Shown one piece after another: positions 1-9,590 of a stretch of DNA of 64,000 bases; position 1 is the first letter of the stretch, and every line of letters starts with the position of its first letter. The DNA lies in NCBI GenBank assembly GCA_016213105.1, contig JACRBN010000001.1, forward strand, positions 186,001 to 250,000, read 5' to 3'. This stretch comes from Chloroflexota bacterium (GTDB lineage: Bacteria; Chloroflexota; Anaerolineae; Anaerolineales; Villigracilaceae). The notes under the pieces are model-generated. The model was not told the DNA's origin. It made no database searches and worked only from the letters and a program-made list of their open reading frames with translations. Position numbers and translations under genes: made by a program.

Positions 1-1637
1 CCTTCATCCACAACGAGGCAAGTGGAGATGTCGAGACCTTGGGCGGCGGGATGTACAGCCGCGGCGAGAGCGTCCCCACGCTGACCGATGTCACCTTCAA
101 CGGAAATTCGGCAGATTACGGCGGCGGGATGTATAACCAAAACAGCCACCCCTCCCTCACGCAAGTCGATTTCAACGGGAATAAAGCACTCTTTGAAGGC
201 GGCGGGATGTACAATGCCAATCTGAGCAACCCGGTCTTGATGAACGTCACCTTCGTGGAAAACTCGGCTGACAATTACGGGGGTGGCATGAGCAACTACA
301 ACGACAGCAGCCCGTCCCTGACCAACGTCTCCTTCACCGACAATACCGCTGTCAACGCAGGCGGGGGAATGTACAACAATGACGGACATCCAACCATCTC
401 ATCGGTTGGCTTCATCGGCAACTCGGCCGCGGGCGGCGGCGGTTTGTACAACTATTCCAGCCACCCGGTGCTGACCGACGTAACATTAACCACCAATACA
501 GCCACCTACGGGGGCGGGATGAACAACCGTGACAGCAACCCGACCCTGACCAACGTCACCTTCAACGGCAACACAGCCGTGGATTACGGCGGCGGGATGT
601 ACAACACGCTGGGCAGCGCTCCCACGCTGGTCAACGTCACATTCAGCGGTAACACGGCCACCAATGGCGGCGGCGGAGGCATGTACAACACTTCCAGCAG
701 CCCGACTCTGACCAACGTCACCTTCAGCGGCAATTCGGCGCAGGGCGGCGGCGGAATCTATAACTGGAGCAGCAACTCCATCATTCGTAACACGATCCTG
801 TGGGGCAATACCGCTCCCAATGGCCCGCAGATCTACAACAACTCCAGTTCTCCCACAGTCAGCGACAGCGTGATCCAAAATGGGTATACAAGCGGCACGA
901 ATATCATCACTGCTGACCCCCTGCTCGGCGCACTTGGCAACAATGGCGGCCACACCCAGACCATTCCACTCCTGACTGGCTCATCGGCATTTGATGCGGG
1001 CAATGACTCTGTCTGCCCCGATACCGATCAACGCGGCGTCGAGCGTCCACAACATATCCGTTGCGACATTGGCTCATATGAATACAATGGGGCGGTTTTT
1101 ACAGATGTGTCGTTCACCCATTGGGCCAATACCTTCATCGAACGCCTGTACCTGCAAGGCATCACGGGCGGCTGCGGCGGCGGCAACTACTGTCCCAACA
1201 ACACCGTCACCCGCGCCCAGATGGCCGTTTTCCTGCTGGTCGCCGAACATGGTACGGGCTACACTCCGCCCGACGCAACTGGCATCTTCAATGACGTTCC
1301 CGCTAGCAATGGTTTTGCCAGGTGGATCGAACAACTGGCCGCCGAAGGCATCACGGGCGGCTGTGGCGGCGGTAACTATTGCCCCAATACTCCCGTCACC
1401 CGCGAGCAGATGGCTGTCTTCCTGCTGGTCGCCGAGCATGGGACAGGCTACACGCCACCCGCTGCGACTGGCGTCTTTGCGGATGTGCCCGCTGCCTACC
1501 CCTTTGCCCCCTGGATCGAGCAACTGGCTGCCGAAGGCATCACCGGCGGCTGCGGCGGCGGCGACTTCTGCCCCAAGACCGTCGTCAACCGCGCGCAGAT
1601 GGCGGTGTTCCTGGTCACGGCTTTCAATTTGCCATAG
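1..1637 (+). CDS. Pmp-like repeat surface protein with C-terminal SLH triplet (5' end outside window)
   Basis: The reading frame is open to the left edge, so the signal peptide and start lie outside the window. The visible 545 residues begin with about ten glycine-rich repeats of roughly 25 residues built around NVTF-x-GN-[ST]A and GGGMYN, the pattern of Chlamydia-type polymorphic membrane protein repeats, which fold as a beta-helix. Next comes a segment of the choice-of-anchor Q type (ILWGNT, then GNNGGHTQT and a DQRG-x-ER stretch). Three SLH-like modules close the protein, each carrying ITGGCGGGNYCPN followed by VTRAQMAVFLL or a close variant. The role is probably non-catalytic cell-surface adhesion or S-layer-associated display, anchored by the SLH triplet. 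It is the first of three neighbouring SLH genes. Family assignment is firm; the ligand is unknown. Confidence 0.88.
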   Translation, partial: FIHNEASGDVETLGGGMYSRGESVPTLTDVTFNGNSADYGGGMYNQNSHPSLTQVDFNGNKALFEGGGMYNANLSNPVLMNVTFVENSADNYGGGMSNYNDSSPSLTNVSFTDNTAVNAGGGMYNNDGHPTISSVGFIGNSAAGGGGLYNYSSHPVLTDVTLTTNTATYGGGMNNRDSNPTLTNVTFNGNTAVDYGGGMYNTLGSAPTLVNVTFSGNTATNGGGGGMYNTSSSPTLTNVTFSGNSAQGGGGIYNWSSNSIIRNTILWGNTAPNGPQIYNNSSSPTVSDSVIQNGYTSGTNIITADPLLGALGNNGGHTQTIPLLTGSSAFDAGNDSVCPDTDQRGVERPQHIRCDIGSYEYNGAVFTDVSFTHWANTFIERLYLQGITGGCGGGNYCPNNTVTRAQMAVFLLVAEHGTGYTPPDATGIFNDVPASNGFARWIEQLAAEGITGGCGGGNYCPNTPVTREQMAVFLLVAEHGTGYTPPAATGVFADVPAAYPFAPWIEQLAAEGITGGCGGGDFCPKTVVNRAQMAVFLVTAFNLP

Positions 1638-1651
1638 CGCCTCCCTACGTC

Positions 1652-1702
1652 AAACATGACACATCCCGAAATTAATCTTTCGAGGATGTGTCATGTTTTT
1701 AA
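1652..1702 (+). terminator. Rho-independent terminator of the first SLH gene
   Basis: The arms AACATGACACATCC (1653-1666) and GGATGTGTCATGTT (1684-1697) form a perfect 14-bp stem with a 17-nt loop, followed by a T run. A second copy of the right arm (GTGTGTCATGTTT) occurs at about 1797-1809, so the left arm could pair with either. Confidence 0.75.
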
Positions 1703-1709
1703 GGCATTT

Positions 1710-1781
1710 GGACGCTGATTCACGCTGAAAAACGCGGATTTTTCTTTGCCTCATCAGCGAAATCAGCGTTTTTCTGCGTCC
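1710..1781. repeat. Imperfect palindromic GGACGC repeat in a 275-nt intergenic gap
   Basis: The block opens with GGACGCTGATT and closes with CTGCGTCC, and holds shuffled copies of CGCTGA, AAAAACGC and ATCAGCG on both strands. It resembles degenerate dispersed repeats rather than a gene. The gap 1638-1912 otherwise contains the terminator, a second copy of its right arm and an AT-rich stretch (about 1850-1870) that may hold the next gene's promoter; no small ORF with a ribosome-binding site was seen. Confidence 0.5.
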
Positions 1782-1912
1782 AGATTAAATTTGGGGTGTG
1801 TCATGTTTGTTTTTATTCTGTAAAGTGACAGGGACGATTCGAGGACGATGGTTCGATAAAATAAAGTCAACGATGAAGCGCACATGCCGCTTTCCAGAAA
1901 GACGAGGTTCAA

Positions 1913-4126
1913 ATGGTTACCAGCACCCCCAGAAGTTCCAGGCCGAAATTGCCCCCTCTTTTTCATCTCGCAGCCGTCCTGACCCTGCTGGCGCTGACCT
2001 TCGCATGCGTCCGCCCGGCCCAGGTCGAGTCGCTGCCGGTCATGCCGACCCTGCCGGGACAGCAGGACGAGGAGACGCCGTCACAAGGCCCCATCACATC
2101 CGACCTGTACGATACGGGCAACCCCGGCCTGCGCGAGGTGTGGGTGGATCCCGTCCACGGCAACGACGGCAACGACGGGAGCACTCCCGCCGCCGCCCTG
2201 CGCACACTAACCGCCGCCTGGGAGGGCATTCCCTTGGGCGTGACCCTGACCCAGGGCGTGCGCATCAACCTCCAGCCCGGGACGTATACCGAGGATATGA
2301 TTCCGCTATATTGGTCATCGCGCCGCGGCACGTTCAGCGCCCCGATCTGGATTCGGGGAAACGCATCTTCGCGCGCGCAGGTCATCCTCCAGGCCAGCCT
2401 GAACATCTACGACACCGACTATCTCTACCTGGAAAACCTGAGCGTCATCTTCGGCGGCGATGTGTTCCACTGCGAGCTATGCGACCACACCCTGCTGCGC
2501 AACTTGGTTCTCGATGGCGGCGCGCGGCAGGCCCAGGAGGTGGTCAAGGTCAACCAGTCGCAATATTTCTACATCGAAAACAGCGACATTCACGGAGCCT
2601 GGAACGTGAGCGTCGACCTGGTGGCTGTGCAGCATGGACACATGCTCGGCAACCGCATCCACGACGCAGGCGACTGGTGCTCCTATTTCAAGGGCGGCTC
2701 GGCCTACTTCCGCGTGGAGTCGAACACGTTCTACGATTGCGACAATGGCGGATTCTCGGCCGGGCAGGCCACAGGTTTCCAGTTCATGACCGCGCCCTGG
2801 ATCCAGTACGAAGCCTACGATATCAAAGTGGTCAACAACATCATCCACGACACCGACGGTGCCGGGCTGGGAGTCAACGGCGGCTACAACATCCTGCTGG
2901 CCTACAACACCCTGTACCGCGTGGGCAGCCAGTCGCACGTGCTGGAGGTGGTGTACGGGGGCCGCATCTGCTCGGGGGCGCCCGGCGACCCGGGCCGCGA
3001 GTTGTGCCAGCAATACCTGAACCAGGGCGGCTGGGGCACCACCGAGGTGGACAACGGCGTGAACTCCATCCACATCCCCGACCGCGGGGTGTACATCTAC
3101 AACAATATCGTCTACAACCCGACCGGCTATCAAAGCCAGTGGATGCATTTTGCCATCTACGATGCGCGCTCCAATCCCGCCTTTAGCAACGTCCCCACCG
3201 CCGCCACGGATACCAATCTACGCATCCGCGGCAACGTGATCTGGAACGGGAGCGCCTCCATGCCGCTGGGCGTGGAAGACAACGCCGACGCCTGCATCGC
3301 CAGCGACGTCACCTGCAACGAGGCGCAACTGCTCGCCGACAATGCCATCAACACCGTCCAACCCGCCTTCGTGAACGCCGCTGGCGGCGATTTCCACCCC
3401 GACGGGGACTGGGGCAACTCAGTGACGCTCTACGACATCCCCGATTACGTCTGGGAGATCGGCAGCGTCCCTAGCGGCACCATCAGCAACACCGTCCCGA
3501 CCGATTTCGAGGGCATCTCCCGCTCGACGGATAATGCGCCTGGAGCCTACAGCAATGCATCCAACCTGCCGCACATCTTCCAGGATGTGCCTGCCACCCA
3601 TTGGGCCTGGCAATACATCGAGCGCCTGTACAACCACGGCGTGACTGGCGGCTGCCACACCGATCCGCTCAGGTACTGCCCGTCGGCCAGCGTCACCCGC
3701 GCGCAGATGGCCGTCTTCCTGCTCAAAGGTCGGCACGGCATGGACTATACCCCGCCCAACGCCACGGGCGGGGTCTTCCTCGACATCCCCGCCACCCATT
3801 GGGCCGCCGCCTGGGTCGAGCAACTATCCACTGAGAATATCACGGGCGGTTGTGGGAATGGCAACTATTGCCCCGATACGACCATCTCCCGCGACCAGAT
3901 GGCGGTGCTCCTCTTACGCGCAAAACACGGCAACGCCTTCACCCCCCTGCCCGCCACTGGCATCTTCGCCGATGTCCCCATCGAATACTGGGCCGCAGAC
4001 TGGATCGAGCAGCTCGCCGCCGAAGGAATCACCGGCGGCTGCGGCGGGGGCAACTACTGCCCCAACCTGGTCGTCCGCCGCGACCAGATGGCCGTCTTCC
4101 TGGTGGTTGCCTTCGGCCTGCCGTAA
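1913..4126 (+). CDS. Exported right-handed beta-helix protein with SLH triplet
   Basis: A 737-residue protein. The N-terminus has a basic stretch, a hydrophobic segment (about residues 16-31) and Cys32 in a weak lipobox context (LTFAC), so it is exported and possibly a lipoprotein. Residues about 75-500 look like a parallel right-handed beta-helix of the DUF1565/pectate-lyase-like kind: it opens with WVDPVHGNDGNDG and has recurring N-x-I-x-D/G turns. Residues about 545-737 form three SLH modules with TGGC...YCP...QMAVFLL, closely related to those of both neighbouring genes. The start is supported by GACGAGG seven bases upstream. Such folds often bind or cleave polysaccharide, but no catalytic residues were identified, so the substrate is open. 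Confidence 0.85.
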   Translation: MVTSTPRSSRPKLPPLFHLAAVLTLLALTFACVRPAQVESLPVMPTLPGQQDEETPSQGPITSDLYDTGNPGLREVWVDPVHGNDGNDGSTPAAALRTLTAAWEGIPLGVTLTQGVRINLQPGTYTEDMIPLYWSSRRGTFSAPIWIRGNASSRAQVILQASLNIYDTDYLYLENLSVIFGGDVFHCELCDHTLLRNLVLDGGARQAQEVVKVNQSQYFYIENSDIHGAWNVSVDLVAVQHGHMLGNRIHDAGDWCSYFKGGSAYFRVESNTFYDCDNGGFSAGQATGFQFMTAPWIQYEAYDIKVVNNIIHDTDGAGLGVNGGYNILLAYNTLYRVGSQSHVLEVVYGGRICSGAPGDPGRELCQQYLNQGGWGTTEVDNGVNSIHIPDRGVYIYNNIVYNPTGYQSQWMHFAIYDARSNPAFSNVPTAATDTNLRIRGNVIWNGSASMPLGVEDNADACIASDVTCNEAQLLADNAINTVQPAFVNAAGGDFHPDGDWGNSVTLYDIPDYVWEIGSVPSGTISNTVPTDFEGISRSTDNAPGAYSNASNLPHIFQDVPATHWAWQYIERLYNHGVTGGCHTDPLRYCPSASVTRAQMAVFLLKGRHGMDYTPPNATGGVFLDIPATHWAAAWVEQLSTENITGGCGNGNYCPDTTISRDQMAVLLLRAKHGNAFTPLPATGIFADVPIEYWAADWIEQLAAEGITGGCGGGNYCPNLVVRRDQMAVFLVVAFGLP

Positions 4127-4191
4127 CCTGCCACCTCTCGAAACAGCTTCCTCATGGGGAGGCCGCTATTTTTCTTAATGATTTACAATCT

Positions 4192-4251
4192 TGTAAGCGT
4201 ACAAAAGTGCGATGTTCAATCTCTGTGTTCTATGTTATTCATTGAACATCG
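4192..4251 (+). promoter_or_regulatory. Two inverted repeats in the leader of the metalloprotease gene
   Basis: TTGTA-AGCG-TACAA (4192-4205) is followed by an 11-bp stem, CGATGTTCAAT (4210-4220) with ATTGAACATCG (4241-4251), separated by 20 nt. They end 14 bases before the ribosome-binding site TGGAGG. The spacing would suit either a dimeric operator or an mRNA hairpin. No T run follows, so this is not a terminator. Function is inferred. Confidence 0.45.
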
Positions 4252-4273
4252 TTCAACCCCCAAATGGAGGCAT

Positions 4274-6256
4274 ATGAGAACCAAAACCCTGCTCCACGGC
4301 CTGTTCACAGTTGTGTTCATCGCCGCATTGTCCATTGGCAGCCTGCAGCCGGTGGCGGCCCAGGCTGGGCAGCCACAGTCCATCACAGGCTGGCTGTCGA
4401 TCCTGCGGGGCGACGGACCGCAAGGTTCGCTCCCCCAGACCATTTACCACCTGACCCAAGAGGACGGGACCTCGACCCGCCTGCTTCTGGATGAAGACCT
4501 GCTCGCCGCCCAGGCGGGCCTGCTGGCCCTGGACCGTCAGCATGTCACCGTTCAAGGAGAAGCAACCCGCCTGACGGTCGACGGGACCGAAGCCGGCTTC
4601 CAGGTGGCTTCCATCGCTTTGGCTGCGGATGAGGCGTCCAGCGGCAGTCCCGCGGTGGTTAGCGGCGCCAAGCCCTTCATTTCGATCCTGTGTAAATTTG
4701 CCGATTATGCCCAGGAGCCGAAAACCCTGTCCTACTTCCAGGGCATGTACGGCTCAACCTACCCCGGCCTGAACCATTACTGGCGGGAGGTCTCGTACAA
4801 TAACATCAACATCAACGGCAGCAATGCGGTCGGCTGGTACATACTGCCCCAGCCGCGCTCCTACTATGTCTATGGCGGCCAGCTCGACTTCGACCGCGCC
4901 GCCGACGATTGCACCGGCATGGCCGACCCGCACGTCAATTTTGCGGGTTTCACCGGCGTCAACCTGATGTTCAATTATGACCTGGACGGCTACGCCTGGG
5001 GCGGCGGTCATTACATGACGCTGGACGGCATCTCCAAGGTTTGGCCGATGACCTGGGAACCGCCGTGGGGCTACGAATCCATCGGCGTCATCTCGCACGA
5101 AATGGGACACGCCTTCGGGCTGCCGCATTCCTCGGGCAATTACGGCGAGACTTACGACAATCGCTGGGACGTGATGAGCGACCTGTGGAGCGATTGCGGC
5201 CGCTCCACGCACGCCACCTACGGCTGCCTGGGTCAGCACACCATCATCTATCACAAGGACCTGCTCGGCTGGGTGCCCGCTTCCCTGAAGTACACCTTGA
5301 ATTACGCCGCCGTCCCCGCGCCCGGTGACGCGCAGGCCGGGGTCAGCCCGGGCGCCTACATCATGGCCAAACTGCCCATCACGGGCAGCAGCACATACTA
5401 CACGGTGGAGGCGCGCTTCCGCCCCGGGTATGACGTGAAACTGCCCAACCCGGGCATCATCATTCACCAGGTCGTCCCATCCCGCTATGACAGCCCCGCG
5501 CACGTCATCGATATCGACAACAACGGCGACACGGGCGATGCGGGCGCCATCTGGAGCGTGGGCGAAACCTTCAACGACGCAACCAACCACATCAGCGTGC
5601 AGGTGCTTGCGCTGACATCCAACGGCTACTCGGTTAAGATTCAAAACGGGTCGGCGTCGGCCACCATTGAGATCGACAGCAACGCGCAGATCCTCACCTT
5701 TGGGGATGTGCCCCTGGGCTACTGGGCCTCCGGATGGATCGAGAAACTCTACAACAACGGGGTGACGGGCGGCTGTTCGTCCAACCCGTTGATGTTCTGC
5801 CCCACGAAGGGCATCAACCGCGCCGAAATGGCTGTCTTCCTGCTGCGCTCCAAGTACGGCTCCAGCTATTCGCCGCCGGCAGTGGGAGGCAGCACCGGCT
5901 TCAACGATGTGCCCACCACCCATTGGGCCGCCGCCTGGATCAAACAACTGGCCGCCGAAAATATCACAGGCGGATGCGGCAACGGCAACTACTGTCCCGC
6001 CACCATCGTGGACCGCGCCTCGATGGCCGTGATCCTGCTGCGCGCCGAACACGGCCCGGGGTACCTCCCGCCGGCTGTGGGAGCCAGCACCGGCTTCACC
6101 GACGTGCCCACCACGCATTGGGCCGCCGCCTGGATCAAGCAACTGGTGGCCGAAGGCATTGCCAGCGGCTGCACCGCCAGCACCTATTGTCCAGCATCCG
6201 TCGTCAACCGCGCTCAGATGTCCGTCTTCCTGGTGGAGACCTTCAATCTGCCATAG
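4274..6256 (+). CDS. Secreted M6-like zinc metalloprotease with SLH triplet
   Basis: A 660-residue protein starting at an ATG preceded by TGGAGG; a longer in-frame start at 4154 lacks a ribosome-binding site and would bury the signal peptide. Residues 1 to about 30 are a Sec signal ending in VAAQA. The catalytic domain (about 140-400) carries HEMGHAFGLPH at residues 275-285, the HExxHxxGxxH zinc site, then a downstream DVMSD turn as in M6 immune-inhibitor-A-like proteases. Three SLH modules occupy about 475-660 and match those of the two upstream genes. It should act outside the cell, fixed to the wall. Substrates are unknown. A bidirectional terminator follows directly. Confidence 0.88.
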   Translation: MRTKTLLHGLFTVVFIAALSIGSLQPVAAQAGQPQSITGWLSILRGDGPQGSLPQTIYHLTQEDGTSTRLLLDEDLLAAQAGLLALDRQHVTVQGEATRLTVDGTEAGFQVASIALAADEASSGSPAVVSGAKPFISILCKFADYAQEPKTLSYFQGMYGSTYPGLNHYWREVSYNNININGSNAVGWYILPQPRSYYVYGGQLDFDRAADDCTGMADPHVNFAGFTGVNLMFNYDLDGYAWGGGHYMTLDGISKVWPMTWEPPWGYESIGVISHEMGHAFGLPHSSGNYGETYDNRWDVMSDLWSDCGRSTHATYGCLGQHTIIYHKDLLGWVPASLKYTLNYAAVPAPGDAQAGVSPGAYIMAKLPITGSSTYYTVEARFRPGYDVKLPNPGIIIHQVVPSRYDSPAHVIDIDNNGDTGDAGAIWSVGETFNDATNHISVQVLALTSNGYSVKIQNGSASATIEIDSNAQILTFGDVPLGYWASGWIEKLYNNGVTGGCSSNPLMFCPTKGINRAEMAVFLLRSKYGSSYSPPAVGGSTGFNDVPTTHWAAAWIKQLAAENITGGCGNGNYCPATIVDRASMAVILLRAEHGPGYLPPAVGASTGFTDVPTTHWAAAWIKQLVAEGIASGCTASTYCPASVVNRAQMSVFLVETFNLP

Positions 6257-6271
6257 CTCCCGTCACGACAA

Positions 6272-6300
6272 AAAACGCTCCCGGTTTCCGGGAGCGTTTT
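6272..6300. terminator. Bidirectional terminator between convergent genes
   Basis: AAAACGCTCCCGG and CCGGGAGCGTTTT form a perfect 13-bp stem around TTT, with A and T tracts on both sides. It lies between the protease (plus strand) and the aminotransferase (minus strand), so it can end transcripts from both. Confidence 0.9.
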
Positions 6301-6313
6301 CGATTCTGGCGTT

Positions 6314-7435
6314 CTATTTGGAAGAGTCGATAAATTGCCTGATGACGCCGACCACATATGCCGCATCCTCCAGGCTCAGGTGCGGTCCCATTGGCAGGCT
6401 GAGTTCGCAGGCAGCCAGATGCTCCGCCAGCGGGAAGCTTCCCTGCGGAATTTGCATATCGGCATAGGCCCCCGACAGGTGCGGCGGAATCGGATAATGG
6501 ATCAGGGTGTCCACGCCCTGGCCGCTCAAGTATTTCTGAAGCTCATCTCGCCTGGGATGCAAAACAGGGAAGATATGCCAGATGGGCGAGCACCATTCAG
6601 GCGCGAAGGGCAGGGTCAGGTCGGGCAGGCCCGCGAGATGCTCCAGGTAATAGGCGGCAATCTTCGCGCGGCGCTGATTCCACTCCTCCAGGTGCGGGAG
6701 TTTGGCGCGCAGGAAGGCCGCCTGCAGCTCATCCAGCCGCGAGTTGTAGCCCTTGAACTCGTTGTAATACTTGACCTGTGAGCCATAATTACGCAACATG
6801 CGGATTTTTTCCGCCAGGCCATCGTCATCGGTCAGGACGGCGCCCGCATCGCCCAGCGCGCCCAGGTTCTTGCCGGGATAGAAGCTCACACCGGCAGCAT
6901 GTCCGAGCGCGCCCGTCTGGCGGCCCTTGTAGCGGGTGCCTTGTGCCTGGGCCGCATCCTCGATCACCTTAAGGTTGTGACGCCCAGCCAATTCCATGAG
7001 CGGGTCAATGTCGGCAGGCTGGCCGTAGAGGTGAACGGGCAGGATGGCCCTCGTCTGCGGGGTGATGGCCGCCTCGACGCGCAGCGGGTTAAGGTTATAG
7101 GTGTGGGGATCTGGTTCAACGGGAACAGGCCTGGCTCCGGCATAGGAAACGGCCAGCCAGGTGGCGATATAGGTGTTGGAGGGCACGATGACTTCATCGC
7201 CCCCGCCAATCCCATAGCCGCGCAGGATCAGGTGCAGGGCCTCCAATCCATTGCCAACCCCCAGGCAGTGACGCGCGCCGCAATAGGCGGCGTATTCCTG
7301 CTCGAAGGCTTTCACCTCCCCGCCCAGGATGTACCAGCCCGAGTCCATCACACGCTGGTAGGCGGCGTCGAGTTCCGCCTTGAGTTCCAAGTACGGGGAC
7401 TTCATGTCGAGAAAGGGCACCTTGCGTTGGGTCAT
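6314..7435 (-). CDS. DegT/DnrJ/EryC1-family sugar aminotransferase (FdtB-like)
   Basis: A 373-residue PLP enzyme of the DegT/DnrJ/EryC1/StrS family at normal length. The lysine expected to hold PLP is in [14 protein letters not shown]; the N-terminal [12 protein letters not shown] and the central [15 protein letters not shown] are family hallmarks. It overlaps by 4 nt the gene for an FdtA/FdtC-like fusion, which strongly suggests the FdtB step: transamination of dTDP-3-keto-6-deoxyhexose to the 3-amino sugar. It is the last gene of the glycan operon and ends at the shared terminator. The exact stereoisomer (Fuc3N or Qui3N) cannot be told from sequence reading alone. Confidence 0.9.
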   Translation of the reverse strand: MTQRKVPFLDMKSPYLELKAELDAAYQRVMDSGWYILGGEVKAFEQEYAAYCGARHCLGVGNGLEALHLILRGYGIGGGDEVIVPSNTYIATWLAVSYAGARPVPVEPDPHTYNLNPLRVEAAITPQTRAILPVHLYGQPADIDPLMELAGRHNLKVIEDAAQAQGTRYKGRQTGALGHAAGVSFYPGKNLGALGDAGAVLTDDDGLAEKIRMLRNYGSQVKYYNEFKGYNSRLDELQAAFLRAKLPHLEEWNQRRAKIAAYYLEHLAGLPDLTLPFAPEWCSPIWHIFPVLHPRRDELQKYLSGQGVDTLIHYPIPPHLSGAYADMQIPQGSFPLAEHLAACELSLPMGPHLSLEDAAYVVGVIRQFIDSSK

Positions 7436-8367
7436 TGTCCGAGTTCCTTCAGGAAAAGGTCATAATCGCGGATGTAATCCTCGGCCTTGTACACGTCAGA
7501 GGCCAGCACCAGCAGGACCGCATCGGCGGAATATTTGTATTCCGTGGCCCACACCATGGGCGGGATGTGGATGCCCAGGTTGGGCCGATCCAGCAGGACT
7601 TCGGCGCGGTTCTGGCCATCATCCACCACCACCGAACAACTGCCATTGATGCAAACCAAAAACTGGTGACAGGTGCGATGGGCGTGTTCCCCGCGCACTT
7701 CACGGCTGGGGACATCGAACACCAGAAAATACCGTTGGGGGACAAAAGGCAGACCCTGGCCCATCTCTGCAAAACTCAAACTGCCGCGCAGGTCCGCCAC
7801 GAGCGGCAGTTCATGCACGGCCACACCCTTCACCCCCAGGTCCATCCCACCGACCGGGGCCGGGCCCGCCGCAAAATGACGGGATGAGCGGTCCTGGTTC
7901 GAGCGCACATACCCGATGATGCGCGCCGGGTTTCCGACCACGATGGCATACGGCGGCACATCCTTGGTGACGACCGTGCCCGCTCCCACCATGGCACACT
8001 GGCCGATGTTCAGGCCCGGCAGGATGGTTGCATTGGCGCCGATGGAGGCTCCCGTTCGAATTACCGTGCGGGGGAACGCATCGGGATATTGTTTGCTGCG
8101 GGGAAAACGATCGTTGGTGAAAGTAGCGTTGGGGCCGACAAAGACATCATCCTCCAACGTGATCCCGTCCCATAACTGGACACCGCTCTTGATGGTGACG
8201 CGATTCCCAACGACAACATCGTTTTCGATGAAGGTGTAATCGCACAGATTGCAATCTTCGCCAATGACGGCGCCCGGCAGGATGTGCGCAAAAGCCCAGA
8301 TGCGGGTGTCCCTGCCAATGTTTTCCGTTTCGACCAAAGCATTGGAGTGTTTGAAGAAATTTTCCAT
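7432..8367 (-). CDS. Bifunctional sugar 3,4-ketoisomerase / N-acetyltransferase (FdtD/WxcM-like)
   Basis: A 311-residue two-domain protein. Residues 1 to about 185 are a left-handed beta-helix acetyltransferase with hexapeptide repeats (for example [13 protein letters not shown] and [17 protein letters not shown]). Residues about 190-311 are a cupin of the FdtA/WxcM type with GEHAH, the usual catalytic-histidine region. Together they would isomerise dTDP-4-keto-6-deoxyglucose and N-acetylate the amino sugar made by the FdtB-like neighbour. The start at 8367 follows AGGAAT and leaves a single base after the upstream stop; an in-frame start at 8421 would run into the glycosyltransferase gene. 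The fused order matches known bifunctional FdtD enzymes. Confidence 0.88.
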   Translation of the reverse strand: MENFFKHSNALVETENIGRDTRIWAFAHILPGAVIGEDCNLCDYTFIENDVVVGNRVTIKSGVQLWDGITLEDDVFVGPNATFTNDRFPRSKQYPDAFPRTVIRTGASIGANATILPGLNIGQCAMVGAGTVVTKDVPPYAIVVGNPARIIGYVRSNQDRSSRHFAAGPAPVGGMDLGVKGVAVHELPLVADLRGSLSFAEMGQGLPFVPQRYFLVFDVPSREVRGEHAHRTCHQFLVCINGSCSVVVDDGQNRAEVLLDRPNLGIHIPPMVWATEYKYSADAVLLVLASDVYKAEDYIRDYDLFLKELGQ

Positions 8368-8368
8368 A

Positions 8369-9328
8369 CTATTCCTGTGGTGGTTCGGAGGAGATGCCAG
8401 AATGATCGTAAACCTGGTCAATTACAAAATTAGGACGACCGCGAACTTCATCCAGGGTGCGCCAAAGGTATTCACCCAAAACACCCAGCATGGTCATTTG
8501 CAATCCTGTTGTAAAGGTGATGATCAGCATGGTCGGCACCCAACCCTTTACTTCAATGCTAAAGAAGAACCAGTAAAGCAGAATGAATGCCCCGTACCCA
8601 AAGGAAATAAGCGCCACGATGAACCCAATCACCGAGAGGGTGCGGATCGGGAAGAAGGTAAATGCGACAAAAGTATCCACAAATAACTTCATCTTCTTCC
8701 TTAAAGTCCAACGTGATTTTCCCTTTGTGCGGGCGCGGCGCACATAGGGAATCATGATCGGCTTGAATCCCAGCCAGTAGATCAGGGTCATCAAATTGGT
8801 ATTCTTTTCACGAATGCGGTTGATCTCCGCGACGATCTGCCGGTCGATGAGGAAGAAATCGAATCCTCCATCCGGGTACCCTGGAACAGCATAATTCCGA
8901 ACCAGGGAATAGTAGGTATTGGAAAACATTTTTTGGAGAAATGGCTCCTCCCGATCCTGACGGATGGCGAAAACAGCCTTGGTCCCTTTTTCCCAATGGT
9001 CCAGCATCTCCAGGAAGAGTTCGGGGGGATCCTGCAAATCAGCGGAGATCATCCCGACACAGTCCCCCGTGGCGACGGTGAATCCCGCCTGGATGGCAGA
9101 CATTGACCCGAAATTACGAGTAAGCTTGACCACCTTGATCGTCTCGGGATACTTTGCCTGGAAATCGAGCAGGATTTCGAGCGAACGGTCGCCTGAACCA
9201 TCGTCCACGAACACCAGTTCGAGGCGGTATCCCGAAAATTCCCCTGCCAGGGCGAGGAGCTGCGGGACGGTATCAGGGAGGTTTTGTTCGTTATAGTAGA
9301 CGGGGACAACAATCGAGAATGACTTCAT
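8369..9328 (-). CDS. Polyprenyl-phosphate glycosyltransferase, GT2 (GtrB/DPM1-like)
   Basis: A 319-residue family 2 glycosyltransferase. The N-terminal domain has IVVPVYYNEQNL, then VDDGSGDRS and a DxD-type SADLQDPPE, which bind the nucleotide sugar and metal. Two C-terminal membrane spans (about residues 228-250 and 265-290) are typical of GtrB/ArnC-like enzymes that charge undecaprenyl phosphate. The gene upstream encodes a GtrII-like multispan transferase, so the pair probably forms a Gtr-type module in which this enzyme makes the lipid-linked sugar and the partner transfers it outside the membrane. The stop lies one base before the next start. Confidence 0.9.
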   Translation of the reverse strand: MKSFSIVVPVYYNEQNLPDTVPQLLALAGEFSGYRLELVFVDDGSGDRSLEILLDFQAKYPETIKVVKLTRNFGSMSAIQAGFTVATGDCVGMISADLQDPPELFLEMLDHWEKGTKAVFAIRQDREEPFLQKMFSNTYYSLVRNYAVPGYPDGGFDFFLIDRQIVAEINRIREKNTNLMTLIYWLGFKPIMIPYVRRARTKGKSRWTLRKKMKLFVDTFVAFTFFPIRTLSVIGFIVALISFGYGAFILLYWFFFSIEVKGWVPTMLIITFTTGLQMTMLGVLGEYLWRTLDEVRGRPNFVIDQVYDHSGISSEPPQE

Positions 9329-9590
9329 TTTACCAACCTGCGCACAACAAAAAGGAGAAGCCGCCAGGAAGTGTGTAAGGTCTGGTTGCTCTCTACGACA
9401 ACTGTGAAGCGATGGGGACTATTCATTCGACATGATTCCAAATCCAGGCGGGGCAATTGTAGCGCAAAAGCATGAAAATACGCCTTTCAGGCTCCCACAG
9501 TGGAACGAAATGGAATCCCAGCGGCAATACACCCTGGCCGCGATTGCATTTTTACGCGCAGGATTTGGCGCAGGCATGTGATTATTATGA
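9329..9590 (-). promoter_or_regulatory. 262-nt gap with a possible internal promoter
   Basis: This is the largest gap inside the glycan operon. Read on the minus strand it contains TACAAT (9456-9461), preceded by T-rich sequence and GCGC, but no convincing -35 hexamer. I saw no plausible small gene. It could give the last three genes (GtrB-like, FdtD-like, FdtB-like) their own transcript. Confidence 0.3.
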
